64,000 nucleotides of DNA from Microbacterium sp. USTB-Y (lineage in GTDB: Bacteria > Actinomycetota > Actinomycetes > Actinomycetales > Microbacteriaceae), in NCBI RefSeq assembly GCF_023703415.1, contig NZ_JAGMTU010000002.1, positions 558,001-622,000 of the forward strand. Direction: 5' to 3'. Below, piece after piece: positions 1 to 7,591 of this stretch. Positions within the stretch are counted from its first letter, which is position 1; every line of letters starts with the position of its first letter. The notes beneath the pieces are model-generated. The model worked only from the letters and a program-made list of their open reading frames with translations. It made no database searches and was not told where the DNA came from. The position numbers were made by a program, and so were the translations under genes.

Positions 1-2462
1 AGCGGCACGAGCGGGGCCGCGACGCGGGTCAGCGTCTCGAGCACGGTGTAGAGCGTGTCGAAGGCCTCGGTCGTCGCGGGGTCGGACGGATCGACGCCCA
101 CCCAGAACCGGTCGCGGGAGCGCCGGATGTACCAGTTCGTGAGCACCTCGGCGAAGTCGCGCAGGCGCGACGCCGCAGTGGTCGAGTCGAGCCCCTCCAG
201 GTCCTCCTGCACGCCGCGGACGAGGTCGCCCGTGCGCGCCAGGATGTACCGGTCCAGCACGTCGGTCGAGTCCGTGCGCCAGCGCGCCTCGTAGCCGGAG
301 CCGTCGGGCCCGGCGGCGGCGTTCGCGTAGGTGGCGAAGAAGTACCACGAGTTCCACAGCGGCAGGATGAACTCGCGCACGCCGGCCCGGATCCCCTCCT
401 CCGTCACGGACAGGTTGCCGCCGCGCAGCACCGAGCTCGACATGAGGAACCAGCGCATCGCGTCGGATCCGTCGCGGTCGAAGACCTCGGAGACGTCCGG
501 GTAGTTGCGCAGCGACTTCGACATCTTGTAGCCGTCGGATCCGAGCACGATGCCGTGGCAGCTCACGCCGGTGAACGCGGGGCGGTCGAAGAGCGCGGTC
601 GACAGCACGTGCATGAGGTAGAACCAGCCGCGGGTCTGCCCGATGTACTCGACGATGAAGTCGGCCGGCGAGTGCGAGTCGAACCACTCCTGGTTCTCGA
701 AGGGATAGTGCACCTGCGCGAACGGCATGGATCCGGAGTCGAACCACACGTCGAAGACGTCCTCGATGCGGCGCATCGTGCTCTTGCCGGTGGGGTCGTC
801 GGGGTTCGGGCGGGTGAGCTCGTCGATGAACGGGCGGTGCAGATCCACCTCGCCCTCGGCGTTGCGCGGGAGGCGGCCGAAGTCGCGCTCCAGCTCGGCG
901 AGGGATCCGTAGGCGTCGACGCGCGGGTGCTCCGGGTCGTCGCTCTTCCAGATCGGGATCGGGGATCCCCAGTACCGGTTGCGGCTGATCGACCAGTCGC
1001 GCGCGCCCTCGAGCCACTTGCCGAACTGGCCGTGCTTGACGTTCTCCGGCACCCAGGTGATCTGCTCGTTGTTCGCGAGCATGTCGTCCTTGAAGTCCGT
1101 GACGCGCACGAACCAGCTGGAGACCGCCTTGTAGATGAGGGGGTTCCGGCAGCGCCAGCAGTGCGGGTAGGAGTGCAGGTAGCTCTGCAGGCGCAGCAGG
1201 CGGCCGTTCCCGCGCAGCAGGCGCACGAGCGGCGTGTTCGCGTCCATCCAGAGCTCGCCCGCGACGTCCGTCACGTTCGGCAGGAAGCGCCCGCCCTCGT
1301 CGAGCGACAGGATCGTGGGGATCCCCGCGGCGCCGGCGACGCGCTGGTCGTCCTCACCATAGGCGGGGGCCTGGTGCACGATGCCCGTGCCGTCGCTGGT
1401 CGTGACGTAGTCGTCGACGAGGATCTGCCAGGCGTTCTCGGTGCCCCAGGTCTCGGCATCGGCGTAGTAGTCGAAGAGGCGGTCGTACGTCACGCCGCCG
1501 AGCTCGGCCCCGGTCACCGTCGCGGAGACCGCGGCGAGCGCGTCCTCCGCGCTGTCGTAGCCGAGGTCCTTCGCGTAGCCGCTGAGCAGGTCCCGCGCGA
1601 GCAGGAAGCGGTCGCCCTGGGCGCCCTCGGACGCGCCGTTCGGCCCGACCGGCAGCACGGCGTAGACGATCTCGGGCCCCACGGCGAGCGCGAGGTTGGT
1701 CGGCAGGGTCCAGGGGGTCGTGGTCCAGGCCAGCGCCCGGACGCCCTCGAGGCCCAGGGCCGCCGCCTTCTCCCCGGAGAGCGGGAAGCTCACCGTGACC
1801 GAGGGATCCTGACGCTCCTTGTAGACGTCGTCGTCCATGCGCAGCTCGTGCGCGCTCAGCGGCGTCTCATCGCGCCAGCAGTACGGGAGCACACGGTACC
1901 CCTCGTAGGCGAGGCCCTTGTCGTGCAGGGTCTTGAAGGCCCAGAGCACGCTCTCCATGTAGCTCAGGTCGAGCGTCTTGTAGCCGCGCTCGAAGTCGAC
2001 CCAGCGCGCCTGGCGGGTGACGTAGTCCTGCCACTCGTGCGTGTAAGCGAGCACGGACTCCCGCGCCTTCGCGTTGAAGACGTCGATCCCCATCTGCTCG
2101 ATCTCGTCCTTCTCGGTGATCCCGAGCTGCTTCATTGCCTCGAGCTCGGCGGGAAGGCCGTGCGTGTCCCACCCGAACACACGGTCGACCTTCTTGCCGA
2201 GCATGGTCTGGAAGCGCGGGAACAGGTCCTTCGCGTAGCCCGTGAGCAGGTGACCGTAGTGCGGCAGGCCGTTGGCGAACGGCGGGCCGTCGTAGAAGAC
2301 CCACTCCTCGGCGCCCTCGCGCTGCGCGATCGACGCACGGAAGGTGTCGTCGGCCTCCCAGAACGCGAGCACCTCGCGCTCGATCTCGGGGAAGCGCGGG
2401 CTCGGCGTGACGGCGGCCGGACCGAAGGAGGATCCGGTGGGAGAGGTGCGCGGGTAGGTCAT
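1..2462 (-). CDS. ileS: Isoleucyl-tRNA synthetase, C-terminal part cut by window edge
   Basis: Class I aminoacyl-tRNA synthetase that charges tRNA-Ile in the cytoplasm and edits Val-tRNA-Ile. About 820 residues from the ATG at 2462 are present; the reading frame runs open off the left edge, so the anticodon-binding C-terminus is missing from view. The HIGH-type signature appears as HYGH at residues 68-71 (2250-2261), preceded by [10 protein letters not shown], which is diagnostic for IleS. KMSKS lies at residues 646-650 (513-527). The start is fixed by the conserved N-terminus ([13 protein letters not shown]) and by a T-box leader directly upstream. No good Shine-Dalgarno is visible before the ATG, which suits a leader that controls ribosome access. 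Identity is very secure. Confidence 0.97.
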   Translation of the reverse strand, partial: MTYPRTSPTGSSFGPAAVTPSPRFPEIEREVLAFWEADDTFRASIAQREGAEEWVFYDGPPFANGLPHYGHLLTGYAKDLFPRFQTMLGKKVDRVFGWDTHGLPAELEAMKQLGITEKDEIEQMGIDVFNAKARESVLAYTHEWQDYVTRQARWVDFERGYKTLDLSYMESVLWAFKTLHDKGLAYEGYRVLPYCWRDETPLSAHELRMDDDVYKERQDPSVTVSFPLSGEKAAALGLEGVRALAWTTTPWTLPTNLALAVGPEIVYAVLPVGPNGASEGAQGDRFLLARDLLSGYAKDLGYDSAEDALAAVSATVTGAELGGVTYDRLFDYYADAETWGTENAWQILVDDYVTTSDGTGIVHQAPAYGEDDQRVAGAAGIPTILSLDEGGRFLPNVTDVAGELWMDANTPLVRLLRGNGRLLRLQSYLHSYPHCWRCRNPLIYKAVSSWFVRVTDFKDDMLANNEQITWVPENVKHGQFGKWLEGARDWSISRNRYWGSPIPIWKSDDPEHPRVDAYGSLAELERDFGRLPRNAEGEVDLHRPFIDELTRPNPDDPTGKSTMRRIEDVFDVWFDSGSMPFAQVHYPFENQEWFDSHSPADFIVEYIGQTRGWFYLMHVLSTALFDRPAFTGVSCHGIVLGSDGYKMSKSLRNYPDVSEVFDRDGSDAMRWFLMSSSVLRGGNLSVTEEGIRAGVREFILPLWNSWYFFATYANAAAGPDGSGYEARWRTDSTDVLDRYILARTGDLVRGVQEDLEGLDSTTAASRLRDFAEVLTNWYIRRSRDRFWVGVDPSDPATTEAFDTLYTVLETLTRVAAPLVP

Positions 2463-2726
2463 CGTGTCTCGCAGTGTCGGTGGCGGGCGGGAGCTGCGCG
2501 CCGGGACGATCCTGCGGACCGCGGTACCACCCTGCATTGCCGTCCGGTCCTCCGAGCCTGCCGAAGGGCCGAACCGCCACTCTCACTGCGGCTGTTACGG
2601 GCCTGCCCCGCTCGGTTCTACTGACCCCGTCTCCGGCGCTTCGACTGGCTCAGCGACCGCAGGGCGGGACGTTCTTCCGAGAGCTCCCCGGTGATTGCCG
2701 GATCGATGCTCGTGCCGACCAGTCTA
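2463..2726 (-). promoter_or_regulatory. ileS T-box riboswitch leader (Ile specifier) with promoter
   Basis: On the minus strand the T-box sequence AGGGTGGTACCGCGG lies at 2519-2533. Its UGGU bulge (2526-2529) can pair with the NCCA end of uncharged tRNA-Ile. Further upstream, GGCAATCACCGGGGAGC carries an ATC isoleucine specifier at 2693-2695 in what looks like the ultrashort Stem I of actinobacterial ileS T-boxes, followed by the usual GGAAGAACG. The conserved AGTAGAACCGAGCGGG block is also present. A -10 hexamer TAGACT at 2721-2726 puts the transcript start near 2714, giving a leader of about 250 nt. No U-tract terminator is seen between the T-box and the ATG, so control is probably translational, as described for related genera. 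Uncharged tRNA-Ile should raise ileS expression. Confidence 0.93.
2551..2658. repeat. REP-like inverted arms inside the ileS leader
   Basis: Two copies of a motif TTCGRCWGGCTCRG lie in opposite orientation at 2551-2570 and 2637-2658. As RNA of the ileS leader the arms can pair over 14 positions with a single mismatch, enclosing about 75 nt that hold the conserved AGTAGAACC block. The same motif occurs alone at 27886-27911. I believe such TTCGACAGGCTCAG sequences are common between genes in high-GC actinobacteria, but that is from memory. Confidence 0.6.
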
Positions 2727-2789
2727 ACGCCGCCGTGGCCGGTGCCGCGCCTCGGCCCCCTTCCCCGCCCGCACCGCGGGCGCTTCGCG

Positions 2790-2852
2790 CGGAGATGTGC
2801 GCGTTCCTCGGAGGAATCCGACGGATCCGTCCGAACTTGGCGTCCATCTCCG
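2790..2852 (+). repeat. 63-bp inverted-repeat element, copy A
   Basis: One of three 63-bp copies in this region. Ends are perfect inverted repeats (CGGAGATG at 2790-2797, CATCTCCG at 2845-2852), with an inner pair TCGGA/TCCGA. It sits between the ileS leader and the pentapeptide-like gene. The rest of 2727-2945 holds only the promoter of the next gene. Confidence 0.75.
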
Positions 2853-2945
2853 TGGATGTCGCCCGCACCGAGACAGCCGGCCCTGCCGGCCGGGTAGGGC
2901 ATCACGCGATGAGCCGCTGTCGGCGACGGGCCCTAGGGTCGTGAC

Positions 2946-3590
2946 ATGGCCCGCAGCACCGAACGCCCTCAGCCGCCCCGCGTCTCGCCGCCCGATCTGC
3001 CGGACAATCTCGACGATGCCGTCGGTCGCCGTCACGGCGACCACGTGGGCCAGCGGATCCCGCTCTCCGCGGATCTCGCGCACGCGCAGTTCGAGCAGTG
3101 CTCGCTGTCCGGCACCGCGGAGGGCGTCGACCTGACCGGAGCGACCCTTCTGGACGTCGAGATCGTGGATGCCCGCACGCCGGTCCTCTCACTCAAGGAC
3201 GCCACGATCCGCAGGCTGCGCATCTCCGGCGGGCGGATCGGCACGCTGGATCTCTCCGGCGCCCACGTGGCGGAGCTGATCCTCGAGCACGCCAGGGTCG
3301 ACTACCTGTCCCTCGCCGCCGCCAAGATCCAGGATTCGCTCATCACGGACTGCACCCTCGCGACGGTCGACCTGCCCGCCGCCACGGCCACCCGGGTGCG
3401 GTTCGAGCGCTGCAGCGCGGACGAGGTCGACACCCGCGGACTGCGCGCGGACGGCCTCGACCTGCGCGGACTGGATGCGCTCGCGTTCCTCGACGTGACG
3501 GCGCTGCGCGGCGCCACCCTCACCGCGCGGCAGGTCGAGCTCCTCGCGCCCGTCTTCGCCCGCGCCGCCGGCATCGACGTCCAGGACTGA
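2946..3590 (+). CDS. Pentapeptide-repeat-like protein of unknown function
   Basis: A 214-residue protein. After a polar, proline-rich N-terminus of about 45 residues it shows regular short strands of the A(D/N)L type (DLTGATLLDV, LDLSGAHVAE, LDLRGLDALA) over residues 55-190, consistent with a right-handed beta-helix of degenerate pentapeptide repeats. There is no signal peptide or membrane segment, so it is probably cytosolic. A -10 hexamer TAGGGT (2934-2939) ends six bases before the ATG, so the mRNA is probably leaderless; no Shine-Dalgarno is present. The last five codons and the stop form the first unit of a tandem repeat array. Pentapeptide proteins include gyrase-protecting types, but nothing here supports that role specifically. 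The fold is a moderate call; the gene itself is convincing. Confidence 0.72.
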   Translation: MARSTERPQPPRVSPPDLPDNLDDAVGRRHGDHVGQRIPLSADLAHAQFEQCSLSGTAEGVDLTGATLLDVEIVDARTPVLSLKDATIRRLRISGGRIGTLDLSGAHVAELILEHARVDYLSLAAAKIQDSLITDCTLATVDLPAATATRVRFERCSADEVDTRGLRADGLDLRGLDALAFLDVTALRGATLTARQVELLAPVFARAAGIDVQD

Positions 3591-3814
3591 CCGCCCCGCG
3601 CAGCGGCGACGTCCAGAACCGACCGCTCCGCGCAGCACCCCCGGAGAACCGCCCTCCGCACAGCCCCCCGGAGAACCGCCCTCCGCACAGCACCCCGGAG
3701 AACCGCCCTCTTCACGCATCACCGCCGGAGAACCGACCCCTCGCGCAGCACCCCCGGAGAACCGCCCCCCTCGCGCAACACCCGCGGAGAACCGAACCTT
3801 CCGTGCAGCATCCG
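3575..3814. repeat. Degenerate tandem repeat array, 27-32 bp units
   Basis: It starts with two 32-bp units, CGACGTCCAG.. at 3575-3606 and 3607-3638, the first covering the stop codon of the preceding gene. About six units of 26-30 bp follow, built on CCCCGGAGAACCGCCC...GCAGCAC, beginning near 3640, 3667, 3694, 3723, 3752 and 3782. The array ends where 63-bp element copy B begins; that element's terminus (CGGAGAAG) resembles the repeat core (CGGAGAAC). No spacers and no CRISPR-like conservation. No gene is supported in 3591-4081. Confidence 0.8.
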
Positions 3815-3877
3815 CGGAGAAGAGCAGGATCCTCGGAGTTCTCGGCCTAATCCCTCCGAAATACGCGTACTTCTCCG
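3815..3877 (-). repeat. 63-bp inverted-repeat element, copy B
   Basis: Exactly 63 bp between perfect terminal repeats CGGAGAAG (3815-3822) and CTTCTCCG (3870-3877). Aligned in the orientation of copy A it shares the ends, the CGGAGG core and the inner TCGGA/TCCGA pair. The seventh stem base has changed on both arms compared with copies A and C, so pairing is kept. Confidence 0.75.
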
Positions 3878-3950
3878 CGCGAGACGCCTGTGAGCGCGGG
3901 AGGTCCGAGGGCTCGGGGCGTCCGCGCGGTCGGGAGGTCCGGAGGCTCGG

Positions 3951-4047
3951 GATGTCCGGGGGCTCGAGATGTCCGGGGCCCGAGAAGTCCGGGGCCCGAG
4001 ATGTCCGGGGCCCGGGGTGTCCGGGGCCCGGGATGTCCGCGGGGAGG
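3951..4047. repeat. 16-bp tandem repeat array
   Basis: About six units of GATGTCCGGGGCCCGA (3951, 3968, 3984, 4000, 4016, 4032), mostly 16 bp, with more degenerate units extending left to about 3897. Very GC-rich, with no coding signal, lying just downstream of the DUF559 gene's stop codon. Confidence 0.8.
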
Positions 4048-4081
4048 TCCGGCGCCGGGTGGGCGGCCTGGCACGCCGGGA

Positions 4082-4927
4082 TCACGCGGCACGGTGCAAC
4101 CCCTGTGCGACGGCGCGCATGACGAGATCCTGCACGACGGGCCACGCGTGCATCATCTGCGCGTAGCTCACGCGGATCACGTGATAGCCCATGAGGCGCA
4201 ATTCGGCGTCGTGCCGGATATCCTCGCTGCGCTGCGCGCCGACGTGATGCGCGCCGTCGATCTGCAGGACGAGACGGTCGCCGATGAGCACATCCACGCG
4301 ATGGCCCGCGATCCAGCTCTGGATCCGGATCGGCAGCCGCAGCCAGGCGAGCCGAGGCCGCAGATAGGTCTCCAGGCCGGCGTCGGCGAACGGCGTCGCC
4401 TCTGCGAGGATGCGGCGCGCCGTCGGCTTCCAGGAGTAGCCGGCGAGACCTTCGAGAGTCACGAGTCCCTTGTTCAACGCCGACTCCCAGGTCGCGAGGG
4501 CCCGCTCGAACGGCTCGCAGGAGGCCACGGCGGCCAGCACGTTCTCGATCGGATCCTCGAGCAGGTCGGGAGGACGCGGCACGATCGGCGTGAACCAGTG
4601 CACGTGCGCGCGTCTCGTCTTCCGGCCCGCAGACTTCGGATCCGCTCCGACATGCTGCCGCGAGTCGGCCTCATGCACCCAGAGGCCGAGCCGCGACGCC
4701 TGTGAGATGCAGGTGATCACCACTCCCTCGCGCGCCGCCGCCACCAGCACCGGATCCGCATCGTTCGTCGCCACCCAGCCCCGGCGCACGCGGAGCAGCC
4801 GACCGGACCGCAGCGCGCGCTCAAGCGCACGCCGTCCGATGCCCGCCTCCGTCAGTACGGCGACGCGCACGACGCCGCCGCGGTCGGCGACGAGGTCGAT
4901 CGGATCCGGGATGCGATGGGGGCTCAT
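4082..4927 (-). CDS. DUF559 endonuclease-like protein with AbiEi-type N-terminal helix-turn-helix
   Basis: 281 residues from the ATG at 4927. The N-terminal 60 residues look like the winged-helix found in AbiEi-family antitoxin-like proteins (LTEAGIGRRALERALRSG, then RVRRGWV). The C-terminal 75 residues match DUF559, a very-short-patch-repair-like nuclease fold: Asp212 in GHRVDVLI, the QID triplet at 222-224, then DIRHDAELRLMGYHVIRV. Glu in DAGLETYLRPR may complete the metal site. Such proteins are frequent and strain-variable in Microbacteriaceae and have no established function that I know of. The gene stands alone, flanked by a tandem array downstream and a 63-bp element upstream. The frame stays open upstream to 5179, but that stretch crosses the 63-bp repeat and looks non-coding. 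Confidence 0.82.
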   Translation of the reverse strand: MSPHRIPDPIDLVADRGGVVRVAVLTEAGIGRRALERALRSGRLLRVRRGWVATNDADPVLVAAAREGVVITCISQASRLGLWVHEADSRQHVGADPKSAGRKTRRAHVHWFTPIVPRPPDLLEDPIENVLAAVASCEPFERALATWESALNKGLVTLEGLAGYSWKPTARRILAEATPFADAGLETYLRPRLAWLRLPIRIQSWIAGHRVDVLIGDRLVLQIDGAHHVGAQRSEDIRHDAELRLMGYHVIRVSYAQMMHAWPVVQDLVMRAVAQGLHRAA

Positions 4928-5067
4928 GCGTCCACTCTTGTCCGGACGAAAGCGATGGAGAGTGCGATCCACGGTTCCGGTGGACAACTCCCCCGCCGAT
5001 GCTCCTGTGCAGGACGATTGCACGCGGCTCCTCGGGCCTTCGGCAGCCCCGTGGCGTACGTCTGAAT

Positions 5068-5130
5068 CGGAGATGTCCCCGAACTTCGGACGAATCCCCC
5101 GGATCCCTCCGAAGATCTCGCACATCTCCG
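5068..5130 (-). repeat. 63-bp inverted-repeat element, copy C
   Basis: 63 bp with 9-bp perfect terminal repeats CGGAGATGT (5068-5076) and ACATCTCCG (5122-5130), and a 7-bp inner stem CTTCGGA/TCCGAAG. Its orientation is opposite to copy A. It lies upstream of the DUF559 gene and downstream of the ABC transporter operon. Confidence 0.78.
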
Positions 5131-5159
5131 CGGCTGGCGAACGGCCGCGTGGTGCCGCG

Positions 5160-5255
5160 CACGCGCGCAAGCAGAGCACAGCACGCGCGCCCGCACCGCA
5201 CGCACCACGCGCACCGCACGCACCGCCCGCACCGCACCGCGCGCGCAGCGCCGCG
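5160..5255. repeat. Low-complexity GCACCGCAC-type simple repeat
   Basis: Degenerate short repeats of CGCACCGCAC and similar directly after the stop codon of the ABC ATPase gene. No gene, and no clear terminator hairpin. The remainder of 4928-5067 shows nothing beyond the likely promoter region of the DUF559 gene. Confidence 0.6.
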
Positions 5256-6782
5256 CTACGGAGCGGACGCGGCGAGCAGATCGCGGGTGAACGGATGCCG
5301 GGGCGACTCCAGCACTCCCGCGGCGGGACCCTGTTCGACGATCGCGCCGTCCTGCATCACGATCAGGTCGTCGGCCACCGACGCGATCACGCCGAGATCG
5401 TGCGAGACGAGGAGCATCGTCAGCCCGCGCTCGCGTTGCAGGCGATCCAGCAGCGCCAGGATCCGCGCCCGCACGGTCGCGTCCAGCGCCGACACCGGCT
5501 CGTCGAGCACGAGCACCTCGGGCTCCGCCGCGAGGGCGCGCGCGATCGCCGCGCGCTGGCGCTGCCCTCCCGAGAGCGCGGCCGGACGCCGTGCCGCGAG
5601 CGCGGGATCCAGTCCCACCTCGCGCAGCAGGTCGATCGTGCGCACCGCCCGTTGCGCACGCGGAACGCCGCCGGCGGCGAGCGCCTCCCCCAGCGAACGA
5701 CCGATCGTCCAGCGCGGATCGAACGCCCCCAGCGGGTTCTGGTGCACCAGCTGGATCCGCGGTCGCACACCGCCCGCCCACGTGACGGCCCCGGTGTCGG
5801 CGCGCTCGACGCCGAGCAGGATGCGGGCCAGGGTCGTCTTCCCGGATCCCGACTCCCCCACCACGCCGAGGGTGCGACCGCGGTGCAGTGCGAACGACAC
5901 CCCGTGCAGCACCGGGCGGTCGAAGCTCTTGCCGATCCCGACCACCTCGGCCAGCACCGGCGCATCGCCCGGGGGTGGGATCCGCGGTGTTCGCGACGAG
6001 GCGAGCACCAGTTCCCGCGTGTACTCCTCGTGCGGCGCTGCGAGCACGTCCGCCGCGGGCCCGTGCTCGACCACGCGCCCGTCGCGCAGCACCACGACGC
6101 GGTCGGCGATCCGGCGCACGGCGGCCATGTCGTGGCTGACGAAGACGACCGCGGTGCCGTCGTCCGCGATCCGGCGCAGCAGCGCCAGGACTCTGGCCTG
6201 CACGGTCGCGTCGAGGGCGGTGGTCGGCTCGTCCGCGATGAGCACCGTGGGATCGGCCGCGAGCGCGCTGGCGATGAGAGCGCGCTGACGCAGTCCGCCG
6301 GACAGCTCGTGCGGGCGCTGCCGGGCGCGCCGCTCCGGCTCCGGCATCGCGACGTCGACGAGCAGCTTCCGCACGCGGGCTTCCCGCGCGGCGCGCGGAA
6401 GGGACCTGTGGATCTCCAGCGGCTCCGCGACCTCCGCGCCGATGCGGCGCAGCGGATCCAGGGAGACCAGGGCATCCTGCGAGACCAGGGCGATCCGCGC
6501 CCCGCGGAGCGCGCGCCAGCCGCGTTCGGACAGCGCCGTGGTGTCGACACCGCCGACCTCGAGCCTCGTCGCCGAGACCGCGGCCCGCTCCGGCAGCAGG
6601 CCGAGCAGCGCGCGTACGGTGAGGGACTTCCCCGCCCCCGATTCGCCGACGAGCGCGACGCACTCCCCGGGGGCGACCGCGAAGGAGACGCCGTCGACGA
6701 GCGTCCGTCCCTCGATGCCGATCCGCAGTCCCTGCACCTGGAGTGCGGGCGGGGCGCCGGACACGGAACCCGCGCCGCTCAT
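5256..6782 (-). CDS. Peptide/nickel-type ABC transporter ATPase with two fused ABC domains
   Basis: 508 residues from the ATG at 6782, which overlaps the upstream permease stop by 4 nt (ATGA). Two complete nucleotide-binding domains lie in tandem. The first has Walker A GESGAGKS at 46-53, signature LSGGLRQR and Walker B VLIADEP. The second has GESGSGKT, LSGGQRQR and VLVLDEP. This is the DppD-DppF pair in one chain, so one polypeptide can supply both ATPase sites of the importer. It is the last gene of a four-gene operon (binding protein, two permeases, ATPase). Family assignment is secure; substrate (peptide, nickel or opine) cannot be read from sequence. Confidence 0.93.
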   Translation of the reverse strand: MSGAGSVSGAPPALQVQGLRIGIEGRTLVDGVSFAVAPGECVALVGESGAGKSLTVRALLGLLPERAAVSATRLEVGGVDTTALSERGWRALRGARIALVSQDALVSLDPLRRIGAEVAEPLEIHRSLPRAAREARVRKLLVDVAMPEPERRARQRPHELSGGLRQRALIASALAADPTVLIADEPTTALDATVQARVLALLRRIADDGTAVVFVSHDMAAVRRIADRVVVLRDGRVVEHGPAADVLAAPHEEYTRELVLASSRTPRIPPPGDAPVLAEVVGIGKSFDRPVLHGVSFALHRGRTLGVVGESGSGKTTLARILLGVERADTGAVTWAGGVRPRIQLVHQNPLGAFDPRWTIGRSLGEALAAGGVPRAQRAVRTIDLLREVGLDPALAARRPAALSGGQRQRAAIARALAAEPEVLVLDEPVSALDATVRARILALLDRLQRERGLTMLLVSHDLGVIASVADDLIVMQDGAIVEQGPAAGVLESPRHPFTRDLLAASAP

Positions 6783-7591
6783 GCGCGCCTCCCCTCGGCC
6801 CGGGCGCGCAGCGTGCGGCCGAGGAACGTCGCCGACAGCACGGTCAGCGTGATCGCGAGCCCGGGGAACACCGCGATCCACCACGCCTGCCCCAGCACAT
6901 TGCGCCCGCCCGCGAGCATGAGCCCCCACTCGGGCGAGGGCTCGGCGGGGCCGAGGCCGAGGAAGCTGAGACCGGCGGCGGCAAGGATGCTGGATCCGAG
7001 ACCGATCGTGGCGAGCACGCTGAGCGCCCCGAGGACGCCGGGGGCGACGTGCCGGCGGAACGCCGTGAACGGCCCGACCCCGAGGATCCGAGCCGCCTCC
7101 ACGTGCTCGGCCCGGCGCAGCACCTGCGTCTGGGCTCGAGCGAGCCGCATGTACACCGGGATCGCGGCCAGGGTCACCCCGATCGCGACGTTCGCGGCAC
7201 CGGGGCCGAGGATCGCGACGACGACCAGTGCCAGCAGGAATTCCGGGAACGCCATCAGCACGTCGTTGGTGCGCATGAGCACCGCATCGACCGGGCGCGG
7301 CGAGACGCCGGCGAGCGCGCCGACGATCAGGCCGGCCAGGAGCGCCAGGCCGGTCGCGAGGACGCCGATGCCGAGCGAGCGTCCTGCGCCGTGCACGACC
7401 CGGGCGTACACGTCGCGCCCGCTCTGGTCGGTGCCGAACGGGTGCCCGGGTCCGGGCGGCAGCAGCGCATCACGGACGTGGGTCTGCAGCGGATCGACGG
7501 GGGCCAGCAGTGCGGGCACGACGGCGGCGATCACGACCGTCGTCAGCACGAGCACGGCGAGCGCGAGCAGGATCCGGCGCAGCAGCATCAT
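6779..7591 (-). CDS. ABC transporter permease, DppC/OppC type
   Basis: 270-residue inner-membrane permease, second of two in the importer. The N-terminal helix (LALAVLVLTTVVIAAVV) is followed by the HPFGTDQSGRDVYARVVHGA segment typical of DppC/OppC. The EAA coupling loop appears as EAARILGVGP..RRHVAPG. Several further hydrophobic segments bring the total to about six. The start overlaps the preceding permease stop by 4 nt (ATGA) and the end overlaps the ATPase start by 4 nt, indicating translational coupling. Confidence 0.93.
   Translation of the reverse strand: MMLLRRILLALAVLVLTTVVIAAVVPALLAPVDPLQTHVRDALLPPGPGHPFGTDQSGRDVYARVVHGAGRSLGIGVLATGLALLAGLIVGALAGVSPRPVDAVLMRTNDVLMAFPEFLLALVVVAILGPGAANVAIGVTLAAIPVYMRLARAQTQVLRRAEHVEAARILGVGPFTAFRRHVAPGVLGALSVLATIGLGSSILAAAGLSFLGLGPAEPSPEWGLMLAGGRNVLGQAWWIAVFPGLAITLTVLSATFLGRTLRARAEGRRA

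Noticed and set aside
555..2624. 689-codon open frame opposite ileS
   Set aside because: Shadow of ileS codon bias; the ileS frame has HIGH and KMSKS and a T-box.
3575..4047. Possible CRISPR array
   Set aside because: Units are adjacent or degenerate with no unique spacers of regular length and no cas genes nearby; they are simple tandem repeats.
2787..5132. 63-bp repeats as three small genes encoding an FGGIR peptide
   Set aside because: They lack consistent start and stop codons or ribosome sites; the frame agreement can follow from DNA-level identity. Kept only as an alternative in the findings.
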